Shown: positions 53,280-64,000 of the stretch, in pieces | Layout of the letters: every line of letters starts with the position of its first letter | Position numbering within the stretch: the first letter of the stretch is position 1 | Assembly: GCF_030272615.1 (NCBI RefSeq) | Contig: NW_026729266.1 | Coordinates: forward strand, 1-64,000 | Reading direction: 5' to 3' | Source of the DNA: Cryptomeria japonica | Lineage: Eukaryota > Streptophyta > Pinopsida > Cupressales > Cupressaceae | DNA length: 64,000 nt | Made by a program: the position numbers and the translations under genes | The notes under the pieces: model-generated | Seen by the model: the letters and a program-made list of their open reading frames with translations, nothing else | What the model was told of the DNA's origin: nothing | The model's database searches: none

Positions 53280-56200
53280 GTTGAATCATTAGAAATTAAC
53301 ATAAAAGATGATGATGAAAATGAACCAGAGACGAGATTTTTATGGGAAATATAAAAAAATAGTAGTAAACCAAGGTCAAATCCTCAAATTTATAATAGAA
53401 TTTTAAATGTATAAGAAATTATTGATTGAAACCAAATATGGATAAATATTTTAATTTTTTATTGATTAAAGATCCCCAAAAGGTGAATTTTTCTTACAAG
53501 AAACTATAGGGAAACACATATTTATCAAGGGATCATGTGTAGATTGAAAGTAAATAGAAAATTAAAGAGAAAATAAAATCATAAGAAATAATAATGACAA
53601 AATTGAAAGAAAATTTTCTTCACGTATATTATCAAATTAACTTGTTCAAATATTTACAAATTTTGAAGTAAAAAAAGACTGTGCAATAGTACACTAAAGA
53701 GTTTTATAAATTAAGTATCTAAGTAGAACATGTACACAATGATGTTGAGGAGATTTTGAGATATGTTAATATTTTGCATTATTCTATTCAAGATAAAATA
53801 ATCATGGTTTGAATAACAAGGGTGGAAGAAGCATACTAATCTTCCTTGAAACCAAAGGAAAAGATTGCTTAAAAAATCTAGATTTAGAGGCAAATTTGTA
53901 TGAGGAAGAGGGTAATCAAACAATGGTAAGGGATATCAAAACAAACAAGGATAATCCATCACTTTACAAACAAACACTAAGGATAATAATGGAATACAAG
54001 ATTATCCTGGGGGAGAGGAAATTATTCTCATGGTAAAGGATACTTTGGAAGAGGCAGAGGAAGAGGATTCACTGGTACATGTTTTCAATTCAGAGAGGCT
54101 ATGTATAACTCATTTGAATATCCTCAAATATAATGAGTGGTGGAAAAATAAAAGAGGTAGGAATCAATGTGGCACAAGGAAAATAAAAATGTGGCTTCAC
54201 CAAATCATGGAGAAGATCCCAAAGATGGAGATTCTTTGATTCTATGATGAATTGTTTTAAATCTAGAGAAGGAAAATAAGAGCCATTCTAAATATGGAAT
54301 TTGATTTGAACAAGGTGTAATTTAGGTTGAACATTTTTTAAGGTCATAGTGGCTAGTAGTACTAATGTAATTATGTTTGAATAAATTGTCAAAAGGCTAA
54401 AGTTGAAGAGGATGAAACATCCTAGTCCATATAGAGTTTCCTAGCTACAAAATGAATATCAGTTGGTGATAAATGAGCAATTTTTATAGATTTTTAAAAT
54501 GATATTTATAAGGGAGACAATTTGTGTGATTTAATTATAATGGATGCATGTTAAATTATTTTAGGTAGACCTTGGCAATTTGATAGACACGTTGTTCATA
54601 ATGGTAAAAAAATTACATACAAAATGTATAATTATGGAAAGCAGTGCATTTTTGAATCCACTAGTTGATTAGAAAGAAGAAGTTGAAAACAACCCCAAGA
54701 ATCATTTGGTTTTTTAAAATAAATTATTGAAGGAATTGAAGAAACAGAGAATATAATATGCTTTAATTCTTAGACTAACAGTAATTATGACAACAAAGAA
54801 GAATAGGGAGTTACCAAAATAAATTTAAGAAATTTTGAAAGACTATGTAGATATATTGATGAAGAGGTTACTTGATTGATTGCTACCTATCAAGAGTATA
54901 ATTAGTTAAGAAGATTTAATTCATGATGTGATTTTACGAGATTAATAATTATATAGAATGACTTTAATGGAGAATGAGGAAATTAATAGGAAAGTGCAAT
55001 ATTTGTGAGATAATGGTATGATCAATAAAAGTCCCAATCCATTTGTTGTTCCAATAGTAATGACAAACAAAAAGGATGAGGAATGATGGATTTGTACAAA
55101 TTTGAGGTCTTCAAATAAAATAATAGTGAAATACATGGTTTACTGGTCATAATTGGTTCATGTAATGGATTGTTTGAGTGGAGCCAATTACTTCACAAAA
55201 AAAATGATTTGAAGAGTGGGTGCCATCAAATACGATTGAGAAAGAGGGATTAATAATAGACATCCTTTAGGAAAAAATAATGTTTGTACAAATAGTTGGT
55301 GATACCATTTGGATTGGCAATGCACCCAACAACTTCATAAGATTAATGAACAAAGTGTTGAAGCCTTTTTTGGGTAAGTTTGCAATAATTATATTTTTTT
55401 AGTAAAATAAAAGAAAAATTGCAACAACAAGTTAGAGAAATATTCTAGAGGTTTAAAGTGTAAAATTTCTTAAAAAATTTGAAGAACTATAGTTTTATTA
55501 GACAAAATTTAATTTACTTGCGATTCGTTATTTTTAAATTGGACAAAAAATGGATCTAGAAAAGGTCAAAGTAATCATGGATTGGCCTTCATCAAGGAGT
55601 ATGTTTGAAGAAAGAAGCTTTCATGGATTAGTAAGGTTCTATAGGAGTCTCATCACATATTTTAGTGGAATTTATGCAGATAACAGGAAAGAGTTTTCTT
55701 AAACAGCTCTAACAAAGATGCTTTTATTTGTTGAAAAAATTATAAGTCAACCTTTTCACTATTTCATTTTGAAATAGTGATTCAAGTAGATTGTGATGCA
55801 AGTGGGGCTAAAATTGAAGGAGTACTAATTCAAGATGCAAGTATAATGTCCTACTTTAGTGAGAAGTTTAATGAGGCAAAAAGAAAATACTCAATGAAAA
55901 ATCAAGAATTTTGTGTAATTGTATAGGCACCTAAGAAATGAAAACACTATTTTCTACCTAAGGATTTCATGTTGTATAATAACCATAATGCATTATTATT
56001 CAAAAATATACAAGGTAAGTTAAATTAGAAAGATGCAAAGTTGACCAATCTAACCCACTAGGCTAATGCATTAAGTCTAAAATGTTCACTACTAACTAAA
56101 ATGAGAGTTAATATTGGTTTTTTGATTCTATATGGGAGCTATGTGAAGAAGATGCTAATTTAAAATATGCATGGGTTACATGGAAGAGTCTGATGGAAAA

Positions 56201-56290
56201 GGATAAAACTTCATCATTAGAGTATTTATTCAGGACATTTTTTTGTTTAAAGGGAAGAGATTGTGCATACCCCAAGGATCAAATATTGTG
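53280..56290 (+). pseudogene. Ty3/gypsy polyprotein relic lacking catalytic RT motif
   Basis: Plus-strand frames, broken by many stops, show a gag start (VESLEINIKDDDENEPETRF), a gag core (RYVNILHYSIQDKI, RVEEAY), a protease end (LGRPWQFDRHVVHN) near 54.57 kb, RT segments (NPFVVPIVMTNKKDEE; MDCLSGANYFTKKM) near 55.0-55.2 kb, the connection region (MDLEKVKVIMDWPSSRSMFE) near 55.56 kb and RNase H (VIQVDCDASGA; YFSEKFNEAKRKYS). The expected YLDD is replaced by a frameshifted AT-rich stretch near 55390. It ends in the integrase zinc-finger start near 56.27 kb. No LTR was found. The sequence is in-frame enough to identify, but fully inactive. Confidence 0.85.
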
Positions 56291-57060
56291 CAACACACTC
56301 TTATTTTATAATATTTTTTTGTTCAATTAAACTATTTAATTGTGTGAAGAGTATACTGTGATTTAATTCAAACTAGTGCATGTTGATCATTTGAAACAAA
56401 TTTCTACATAAAGCATCATTAAAACATAACTAGAAGTAAAATAACAACTATGAATTACATTAATTTTTATTTTAATCATACAAGTTTAGAAGCAATTCCT
56501 AATGAATAGGTACTCATAGATTCTATGAGTACCTTACTACAAAAAATATGCTTCTCACATTGTAGTTGTCATAGCTTCAACTCAATACACCTAATAGAAA
56601 AGCCCAACCATCTTGGGTGCTTGTTTATTGTATAGAATGCATAATAAAAATGGGTATACACTCTTAAAATAAAATAATAAATACGCATTTCTATTATATA
56701 TGTCACCATTCTATTTTTAGTAAAATGTATTATGAATACATCTTTGTAACATTTTATTCTAGAATTATGAGACTAAAAAGAATATTTCTATAAATATAAT
56801 GTAAATGTATCTTAAAAGATTTTAGAAAATCATATTATACCTAAGTTTTAAAGGGATTTAATTATGATGGGCATTTCAAGTGGCATCAAACAAAAAAATT
56901 ATCATTTATAGAAATTAAACAAAAGAATTTATTTTTAAACGAATAATAAAGAACATGTGATATCTATTAAAAAGTGGTTCTACTTATACTTGTACTTTAG
57001 AAATATAAAGAAGGAATCGACAAATAATAAATTAAATATTATTTGTTAATTATATTAAAA
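56291..57060. other. Spacer, no gene
   Basis: AT-rich; no coding pattern on either strand. Confidence 0.5.
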
Positions 57061-57073
57061 TAATTAGGTAATT

Positions 57074-57790
57074 GTGAGATCAAATAAGAATCAACTAAAA
57101 AAGATAAGAGGTTGTAGTGGAAAGCTAAAAATACCAACAAGAAGGAAACATAGATCCAAAATGCCATTGTTCCTGACACCTTTGTTCAAAAGGAAAATGA
57201 TAATAAGGCTTGTATTGAGGAATCTAAGAAGGAAGATCTCAAAGGCGACCAGGCCAGATCTGACGAAGGAAAAAATCCTAGCCCTAACTGTGATGAGAAG
57301 AAGGATGAAGACCTGGAGGAAGGTAAAATCCATGTTGTTCTGCATGCTAACAATGTGGAGGAGGACTCGAACTTTGTTCACAAGGAATAGAATAATGAGG
57401 AGCTTTATCCTAGCTTTATAGATGCCCAACAATGCAATATTCTTGATGCAAACTCATCTTCTAAATCCCAGAATGAGTATGTTAAATCCACTTTTATTTT
57501 GTCACTGGCAACTTCTCTTCTCAATATTATCTCTAAATGGGTAGATGATGAAGGAAAACCTGACGCTTTGTAAAAAGATCCTGCCCAGAACCTTGTGGGT
57601 GATGAAATGAAGATCAATGATTGTATAGAGAAAAAGTAGACAGGGAAAAAAGGCCCCAAATCTACACCCCAAACTACTCTTGTGAAAACTAGGGGGAGGA
57701 CCAAAGCTGATGTAGGTTCAAATCTAGCAATGCTGGAAGCCAACAGGAATATAGCGGATGGTACCCAGTTGACCATCCATGAGGTATGCT
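57074..57790 (+). pseudogene. LINE ORF1-like region
   Basis: No domain is secure. Joined frames give acidic and then Lys/Thr-rich protein (KSTPQTTLVKTRGRTKADVG near 57.66-57.72 kb), as in ORF1 C-termini that precede ORF2 in plant LINEs. In-frame TAG and TAA codons interrupt it near 57388, 57571 and 57637. Its role in intact elements is RNA binding; no zinc knuckle was found. Confidence 0.45.
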
Positions 57791-57803
57791 CTTTTAAATG
57801 AAT

Positions 57804-60800
57804 ATGAAGATCATTTCATGAAACATTCAGGGACTCAATGGTCTGCATTAATAGGAAATACTCAGGAACTTAGTCAGGGATCATAAACCTGATATTTTTT
57901 TTATTCAAAAAACTAAAATGCCTAAGCATAATGTGGAAAAAATAAAAGTGTTTAAGAACTATGAGGTTTTTGGGGGTAGCTCGGATGGTTCATCTGGAGG
58001 TATTTCTCTCTTTTGGAACCTTCAGCACGTCCAAGGAAATCTTGTTTGGCTTGACAATAATATGATGTTTGTTAGATTTCATCACATTAAAGATGGGACT
58101 ACTTGACTTTTATCTAATATCTATGCCCCGAATTCTAAATTAGAAAGATGTAGATTTTGGAAAAAGTTAGATTCTATCATATCTTAGTTCAACTCCAAAG
58201 GTTGGCTGGTGATGGGAGACTTTAACACTCTGCTCAAGGAGAATGAGAAATTTGGGGGAATTCCTTCTTAGCTTGATAATAGGATGGACTTGATGAATTT
58301 CATTGATAATCAGGTGCTTCATGATGTGGATCTGTAGGGTGCTAATTTTACCTGGACTAATAGAAGAATTGACTTTGATCTGATCCAAGTGTGACTTGAC
58401 AGGGCCCTTATCTCTAATGATTGGTTCAATAGTTGCACCTGTTCCTTAAATACGCTTCCTCGTATTGGCTCGGACCACTATCCAATTTCTTTTGTTGTAG
58501 ACCCCATCTCTGGGAGGAGACATTTCCCCTTTAGATTTGAAAAAATATGGATGAGCCACCCCAAGCTTGAGAAAGATATCAAAGATTGGTTGAGCATTTC
58601 AGTAGAGGGATCTGCCATGTTCCGGGTGGCCAAAAAGTTAAGGAATGTTAAGGACAAGGTTAAGAGATGGAATAAGGAAGTTTTTGGTGACATTTTTGCC
58701 TCTAAATCTGCAATCCAACTTGATCTTAAGGATATTCAGGCCAAAATCCAAGCTAATGGGTATAGTGAGGTCTCCATTAATTATGAGAATCAAATAGTAT
58801 CTAAATATCATGATATCAGTAAAAAAGAAGAGATATTCTGGAAGTAGCGTTCCCGTTCTCTATGGCTCAAGGGAGGTGATAAGAATACAAGATTCTTTCA
58901 TATGACTTCCATGAAACATAAGACGACCAATAGAATATCTAAAATGTTCATAGGGGGGACTTTGTCCTTTGAGGAAGATGAAATAAAAAAGGAAACTAGA
59001 TCGTACTTCTCTTCTCTATTGTCAGCAGATTGTAATCTGGAATAAAGCACCCAATGTTTATTCCTTGCTACTATCCTGAACATGATTGGGGAAGACCAAA
59101 ATAATTTTCTCTCCTATCCCTTCTAATGCTGAGATTAAGCATGTTGTCTTTTCCTTTGAAGGTAATAAATCCCCTAGCCCGGATGGTTTCCTGATGTTCT
59201 TCTTTCAGTCATTTTGGTATATCATCAGTGAGGACATTGTTAAGGGTGTTAAAGAATTCTTTGGTTCTAAGATGCTTTTGAAAAAAAAAATACCACAGTT
59301 TTGGTCCTTATCCCTAAGACCCCAAAAGCTGACTCTTTGGAACTTTTCAAACCAATTAGTCTGTGCAATTCCTTTTACAAGATCATATCTAAGGTTCTCA
59401 CCCTTAGATTTCTCCCCTTTCATTCAGATATTAGTTCTCTCCAACAGTCCAGATTCATTCCTAATAGGCAGATTTTGGATTCCATCATATCAGTCCATGA
59501 GGTTATTCACTCCCTGGAAGTATCTAAAAACCAATGTTTCCTGATGAAACTTGACATGTCGAAGGCTTATGATTGGATGGATTGGTTCTTTTTTCTTAGT
59601 ATCCTCAAAGCTTTTAGATTTGGTGAGAGAGTGATTGAGATGATCTTCCAACTGATCTCTACTCCCTCACTATCAGTTATTCTCAATGGATCTCCTACCC
59701 CCTTCTTCAAGTCTTCAAGGGGTCTCAAATAATGGGATCCTATATCTCCTATTTTGTTTGTTATCTTGGCTAAAACACTGGGCATATATATCAATAAACT
59801 TGTTTCTAAAGGTCAGCTGAAAGGTGCCTGACCATCGTCAGCTGACAGGATCCGTTCCCATCAAGAATTTGTTGATGACACGGTGTCGATGGGTGTATCT
59901 ACTATCAAGGAAGCCAGAACCCTGAAATTGGCTCTGGTTAACTATTGCAAAGCCATGGGTCAACTGATTAACTAGATGAAAATATCCCTCTTTTTCCTCA
60001 ACACTCCTGAAGATAGGCAAGGAAGAATTGCTAGAATTTTAGATTGTCAAATCAGCTTGCTCCCCTCTATCTATTTTGGTCTCCCTCTATGAAGAAAGCC
60101 CCCTGAGACGTTTTGAAGTAGCTTAGTGGATAGATTCCACAAAAAAATAGTTGGTTGGAAAGGGGCCCTTCTAAGCCAAGCTGAGAAAATCCAATTATTA
60201 AAATCTTCCCTCCATAGTCCTCCTATGTATGCTTTAAGTCTTTTTAGAATTCCAACTGAATTTGCTGATGCTATTGAAAAAATTCAAAATTCCTTCCTCT
60301 AGTCAGGGGTTGAGGAGAGGAAAAGGATATCTCTGATAGCCTAGGACAAAGTTTGTAGACCTAAAAAATTGGGTGGCCTTGGTCTGAGAAACATTAAAAC
60401 CATTAATAAAGCCCTTCGTGCCAAAAAAATCTAGAGATTGTTTGGAAAAACTAGCAAATGGAACTCAATCTAGCAAGCCAAATATATGCAACCTCAAATA
60501 CATCTTTCAGAATTTTTAAATTCCTATGATGCCCCTACTGGTTTTGCTATTTGGAACAATGTTTCCCAAACTAAAATGGTCGTTGGATTAGGTAAAAGAT
60601 GGACTATTTGTAATGGCATAAAAGTCAATTTTTGGGAGGATTCTTGGTTGTTGGAGTACCCCCTCTCCAATAAGGTTTGTTTCTCTCCCTTTATCTCTAA
60701 GTGCAAGGCCAGATTTGGTATCAAGGTGGCAGTTTACTAGAGGGATAATCACTGGGTGAACCTGAGCTCCATAGACCCAGCCCTCAACCCTATTATGGTT

Positions 60801-61135
60801 CTTCTTAATTCTGTCTTGATTGACCCTCTGCTTGAAGATAAAATCGTTTGGGCAGGAACCTCCTCTGGTAGTTATTCAGTGGCCTCTATTGTTCTGTTGA
60901 TATCTCAATCTCCCCTTGCTAGTCTAAAGCCTGGATTAGTGGTCTCACTCCCAAGATCAATATATTTTTTTGGATCCTTTTACAGAATAAAGTCCTCACC
61001 ACTGATAATCTTTGCAAAAGAGGCTTCCATCTACTTAATAGGTGCTACCTCTACCAAAATGAGGAAGAGAATGTTAACCATTTAGCTATCCATTGTCTCT
61101 TCTCCTATTCTATTTGCTCACAAATTTTCCAGCTT
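57804..61135 (+). pseudogene. LINE ORF2: endonuclease, reverse transcriptase, zf-RVT
   Basis: From ATG 57804 (MKIIS) the frame holds the endonuclease: SNIYAPNSK, MGDFNTLL, RIDFDLIQV and the SDH motif (LPRIGSDHYPI). RT follows: NKSPSPDGF, VLIPKTPKADS, PISLCNSFYKIISKVL, FIPNRQILDSI, KLDMSKAYD and the catalytic EFVDDTV at 59865-59885. ISLLPSIYFGLPL and DSWLLEYPLS follow, and a zf-RVT-like end (TDNLCKRGF) near 61.0 kb. The frame is constant except for shifts near 59085, 59285 and about 60930. At least sixteen stops occur, almost all where W, Q or R codons are expected. Intact, it would nick DNA and reverse-transcribe its RNA. Confidence 0.92.
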
Positions 61136-61380
61136 TGGAACCTGAATTAGGTCTTTCCTGCCTCTATTCAAGAGTGTTTCACTAGTTGGAGATGCCTTTC
61201 CCTAAACAAATCTATCAATTTTCTATGGGACCTCACTCTGCCTTATGTGGTTTGGTGAATCTAGAAAGAAAGGAAAAAAAGATTTTCAGAGACTCCTACT
61301 GCTCTCCTAAAGTGGTGTCTACCAAAATCAAGTGGTGTGTAGTATATGCTAAGTTTACGAGCAAACATTTGGATGTCTTC

Positions 61381-61620
61381 ATAACCCGTATGGGTTTTGT
61401 GAAAATCAAAATAATGGTTTTTCATAACCCTATGAGTTTTGTGAAACTCAAAATGATGTTTTTCAAAATCCGTATGGGTTTTGTGAAATTCAAAATGATG
61501 GTTTTAGTTCTACATAACCCGTACGGGTTATGTAGAACTATGAATGGTACCTTTTGTTTTTTAAAACCCAAGCGGGTTATCTTGCACATCAGAACCCATG
61601 CAGGTTTTGGCTTGGTAAGA
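61381..61620. repeat. Tandem repeat with AACCCGTANGGGTT motif
   Basis: Three units of 41-43 bp start at 61381, 61424 and 61465 (ATAACCCGTATGGGTTTTGTG followed by AAA-TCAAAAT-ATG-TTTTT). Each contains self-complementary AACCCGTATGGGTT. Two further AACCC(A)-GGGTT(T) pairs occur at about 61564 and 61592. Frames through it are incidental. Confidence 0.85.
61505..61540. repeat. Perfect 36-bp palindrome
   Basis: The half-site TAGTTCTACATAACCCGT is followed at once by its exact complement in reverse, giving a 36-base palindrome centred on GTAC with no spacer. It closes the tandem repeat array. Confidence 0.97.
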
Positions 61621-61859
61621 GGGTTGGAAAATGACCCTAAGGCTTGCAAGCCCATTTTCCCTCCATTTTTTTCCCTTTACACATTTTGTCATCTTTCAAC
61701 ATGATTTCTCAACTTCATCATCATCAGGTTTACAAATGATTAAGTGGGTATCTCTAAAATTACCACCACAATCTCACACGTGTTCTCATCTTTTTGACCA
61801 TATAATTTTTTCTATTTTTAGACAACATTAGCATAGTAAACTTTAATTTTCCTTACTAG

Positions 61860-62739
61860 TGCCCTAACAATCCTCACAGACATGCGTCTACCATTTTTTT
61901 AATAAATTTTGATATACTTGACCAAAATCAAAATAAATTACATATTATTATTCCACACTAGATTCTATACAATTTTTTTAAAAACATTTTCATTTTCGAT
62001 TATTTTGATACAAGTGATGCCCAGTGCACAAACAAGTACCAAAGTTTCAGGATGCGGTCAGTTAAAAAAATCATAAAAAAAAAAACTCAACAAAAAATAA
62101 CAAAAAAAATACACAACTTGTATATCTCAATATTACCTATCATCCTACCCAAGTGTTTTTTAAAATACTAAATCTAACTATATATTTTATGCTGCGCATG
62201 AAAACAGCTATGTTATGTTTTTCAGAAAAAATCAGGAATAGTTTTTCATGCAAGAGAGGTTTGACCCTCTTAATCTTATCTAAGTTTAAAAAACTTTAGT
62301 AGTTTAGAAACTATATTTAGAGTACTACAATTATTATTATTTTCTCAGCTCCTAATTTTGAGTGTGTGACCTTCGAATATCTCTTTGAAGTTCAGGTTTA
62401 CCTGTTTTTAGAAAAAAAAAAAAGAACTGGCCACTTATACCTCCCTTTTTGTTCACCATCTTGGTGCACTTACCCTCATTTCATATTGCTTTTTCCCATC
62501 AGGATCTATAGGTATAGTAGCAAGTACTGTGTACTTACTACAAACAATATTCTAGACATCACGATCTATGGAAATCAAATATGTTTCCATTCTAATTTTC
62601 CAGAACACATAATCATTTCCATCAAATAATGGACCTCTAGTGATAGAAGACCCCTCTTGAACATGTGACATAATGAATGATTTCCAAGACCAGGATCAAT
62701 CCAAGGAAATACCTAATGCAGGACCCTATGCTTACTTGT
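61860..62739. other. Spacer, no gene
   Basis: AT-rich with A-runs at 62070-62110 and 62410. No coding pattern. A short 87-residue frame at 62366 has no recognised domain. Confidence 0.5.
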
Positions 62740-63650
62740 TGGAAGTGGATTCACTCTAAGAGGGAGGGGGAGGGGGGTGAATCAGAGTGACAAAAATTTA
62801 CACATCAAGATTAATGATTAAAACTTGATTAGAACTTAGGGTTTTTACCACAATGAAAAATTGGAACAATTTTGACAGATGAATGCAATTGAACTGTTTT
62901 GCCCAACTGTTTAATCCACTTCAAAAGAATATATAAGATTGTTCAACTGAATTTTCTTAAACAATCTTTTTATTCTCTGCAATACAATATTTCAAGGAGA
63001 ACTAATTCCTAAAAATGGTAGTTGAACCAAATAGCTTTTGTATAATAGATTCAACTGAATGAATAGTAACATGCACGATTTAAGTATCAGAGCTTGACAA
63101 AGAATGCACACAAAAGATAATCAAAGAGATGACAACACATAACACCAAGTATTCTTGAGTGGAAAAACCCTCATGGGGTATAAAAAGCCACTCGAACCTA
63201 CTTTCTTTATTCCAGCTCAATCCTCAACTGATTAGAATGGTGGAGTTCAACTCAACACCTCAAAACAATTATTTTAACAACTGCAAAGTCTGAGTGTGTA
63301 CTCACCAATGATCTTACAACTGCATTTCCTTTGTAGTCCTAAAACCACCATTGAATACAAATTTAAGTTTTTTTCAATAATATCAATTTCAATATCCACT
63401 ATATGAAATAGTGTTATAACTCTATCATGAAAACCAGAGTAATATATCATATGTGCATGTTACAACCCTATTGTGAAAACCAGAGGTATGCATCCCATGT
63501 ATATATAACAATATTCTTCATGAAACCCTTTTTATCTCTGCTATAAATCCCAACCACGGTACTGTCTAAGTCTTTTTGTTTAAATAACAGAGATGCCAAC
63601 ACAAAAGCTTTAGAAAATAACCTCGAAATAGGATACTTAAACCCTAGTTA
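62740..63650. other. Probable dispersed repeat, unclassified
   Basis: A purine tract (GAGGGAGGGGGAGGGGGGTG) lies at about 62760-62780 and is followed by an A-rich, non-coding sequence. GAGTGGAAAAACCCTCATGGGGTATAAAAAGCC near 63158 resembles the leader region of abundant plant retroelements, from memory. Two partial copies of ATTGTGAAAACCAGAG-like sequence occur near 63426 and 63470. No termini were found. Confidence 0.4.
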
Positions 63651-64000
63651 GGGTCTCAATAATACACATAATTGGCAGAAAAATAAATAATTTTTTTTTT
63701 TTTAACAAATTAAATTTTTTTGCAAAATCATTTTCGGATAACCAAAATTAACTGAACTGTAAAAAATACAAAGGGATAATGTTATTTTCACTTTTGAACA
63801 ATAGAATAAAAAAACCCTCTTTCATTTTTCTTTTTACAAAAAGTAATCGTAACCAATCTGAAATGAACATTTCCCCTTTATTTTTGGCTCGAACGCCATA
63901 AAACTTTCTTTCGATTTTTTCTATCAAAATGATATTAAACAATATTTCCTTTTCATTTTTCTTTTATCTTCATGCAAAACTCTAAGCCAATAAAAAAATG
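63651..64000. other. AT-rich end of window, no gene
   Basis: Includes a T-run at about 63690. Nothing else recognised. Confidence 0.5.

Larger units (their letters stand above)
57074..61340 (+). mobile_element. L1-type LINE, decayed
   Basis: An ORF1-like region (57074-57790) is followed by ORF2 with endonuclease, reverse transcriptase and zf-RVT domain. The sequence runs nearly full length. The 5' end and a terminal poly(A) tract were not located, and the region after 61.3 kb grades into tandem repeats. Confidence 0.85.

Noticed and set aside
61186-61704. 172-residue open frame after the LINE
   Set aside because: Starts in the decayed LINE tail and continues through tandem repeats; the repeated GFVK-K-MV residues come from the 41-bp units.

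Overview
This is plant nuclear DNA. The only complete gene is an eleven-exon subtilisin-like protease with plant GT-AG introns. Nearly everything else is decayed transposable-element sequence: Ty3/gypsy, Ty1/copia, L1-type LINE and Helitron. Low gene density, very AT-rich spacers, heavily decayed elements, a Tat/Ogre-type retroelement with a tRNA-Arg primer site, and an interstitial telomere-like block suggest a large-genome seed plant, most likely a gymnosperm (conifer-like). That taxonomic guess is inference; no organellar, rRNA or tRNA gene was seen.

Layout: 0.4-0.9 kb, a ten-unit minisatellite. 2.7-7.7 kb (minus strand), a Tat-type Ty3/gypsy relic with gag, protease, RNase H and the integrase tail, but no reverse transcriptase or integrase core. 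8.9-11.8 kb (minus), a broken copy of a large protein of unknown function. 12.0-12.7 kb, a PPR pseudogene, then four tandem hairpins. 15.0-16.7 kb, a probable non-autonomous non-LTR insertion with a 16-bp target duplication. 17.9-18.1 kb, a foldback element. 18.5-19.8 kb, degenerate TTAGGG-like repeats. 20.4-28.6 kb (minus), a decayed Helitron whose Rep/helicase gene keeps three small introns, followed by a tandem Agenet-domain fragment and two unrecognised coding pieces that look like captured host gene fragments. 29-33 kb, microsatellites and an S-receptor-kinase fragment. 35.2-39.0 kb (plus), the intact subtilase. 40.4-45 kb, an LTR-type element with a coiled-coil/G-patch/zinc-knuckle protein and a 5' copia fragment. 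46.3-50.4 kb, a tandem copy of the subtilase, now a pseudogene with one lost splice acceptor and two stops. 51.5 kb, a LINE fragment. 53.3-56.3 kb, a Ty3/gypsy relic lacking its catalytic YLDD. 57.1-61.3 kb (plus), an L1-type LINE. 61.4-64 kb, tandem repeats with a perfect 36-bp palindrome, then unclassified repeat.

One functional gene is predicted: the secreted subtilase, with signal peptide, inhibitor I9 domain, Asp/His/Ser triad, PA insert and Fn3-like tail. Its tandem copy shows a local family expansion followed by loss. Stops in the mobile elements are largely explained by C-to-T or G-to-A transitions, the pattern expected of long-methylated repeats. The best candidates for something undescribed are the large unknown protein (8.9-11.8 kb), the G-patch/zinc-knuckle element (40.4-41.8 kb) and the Helitron with its Agenet cargo. 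All exon structures and reading-frame repairs were read by eye, without alignment tools.
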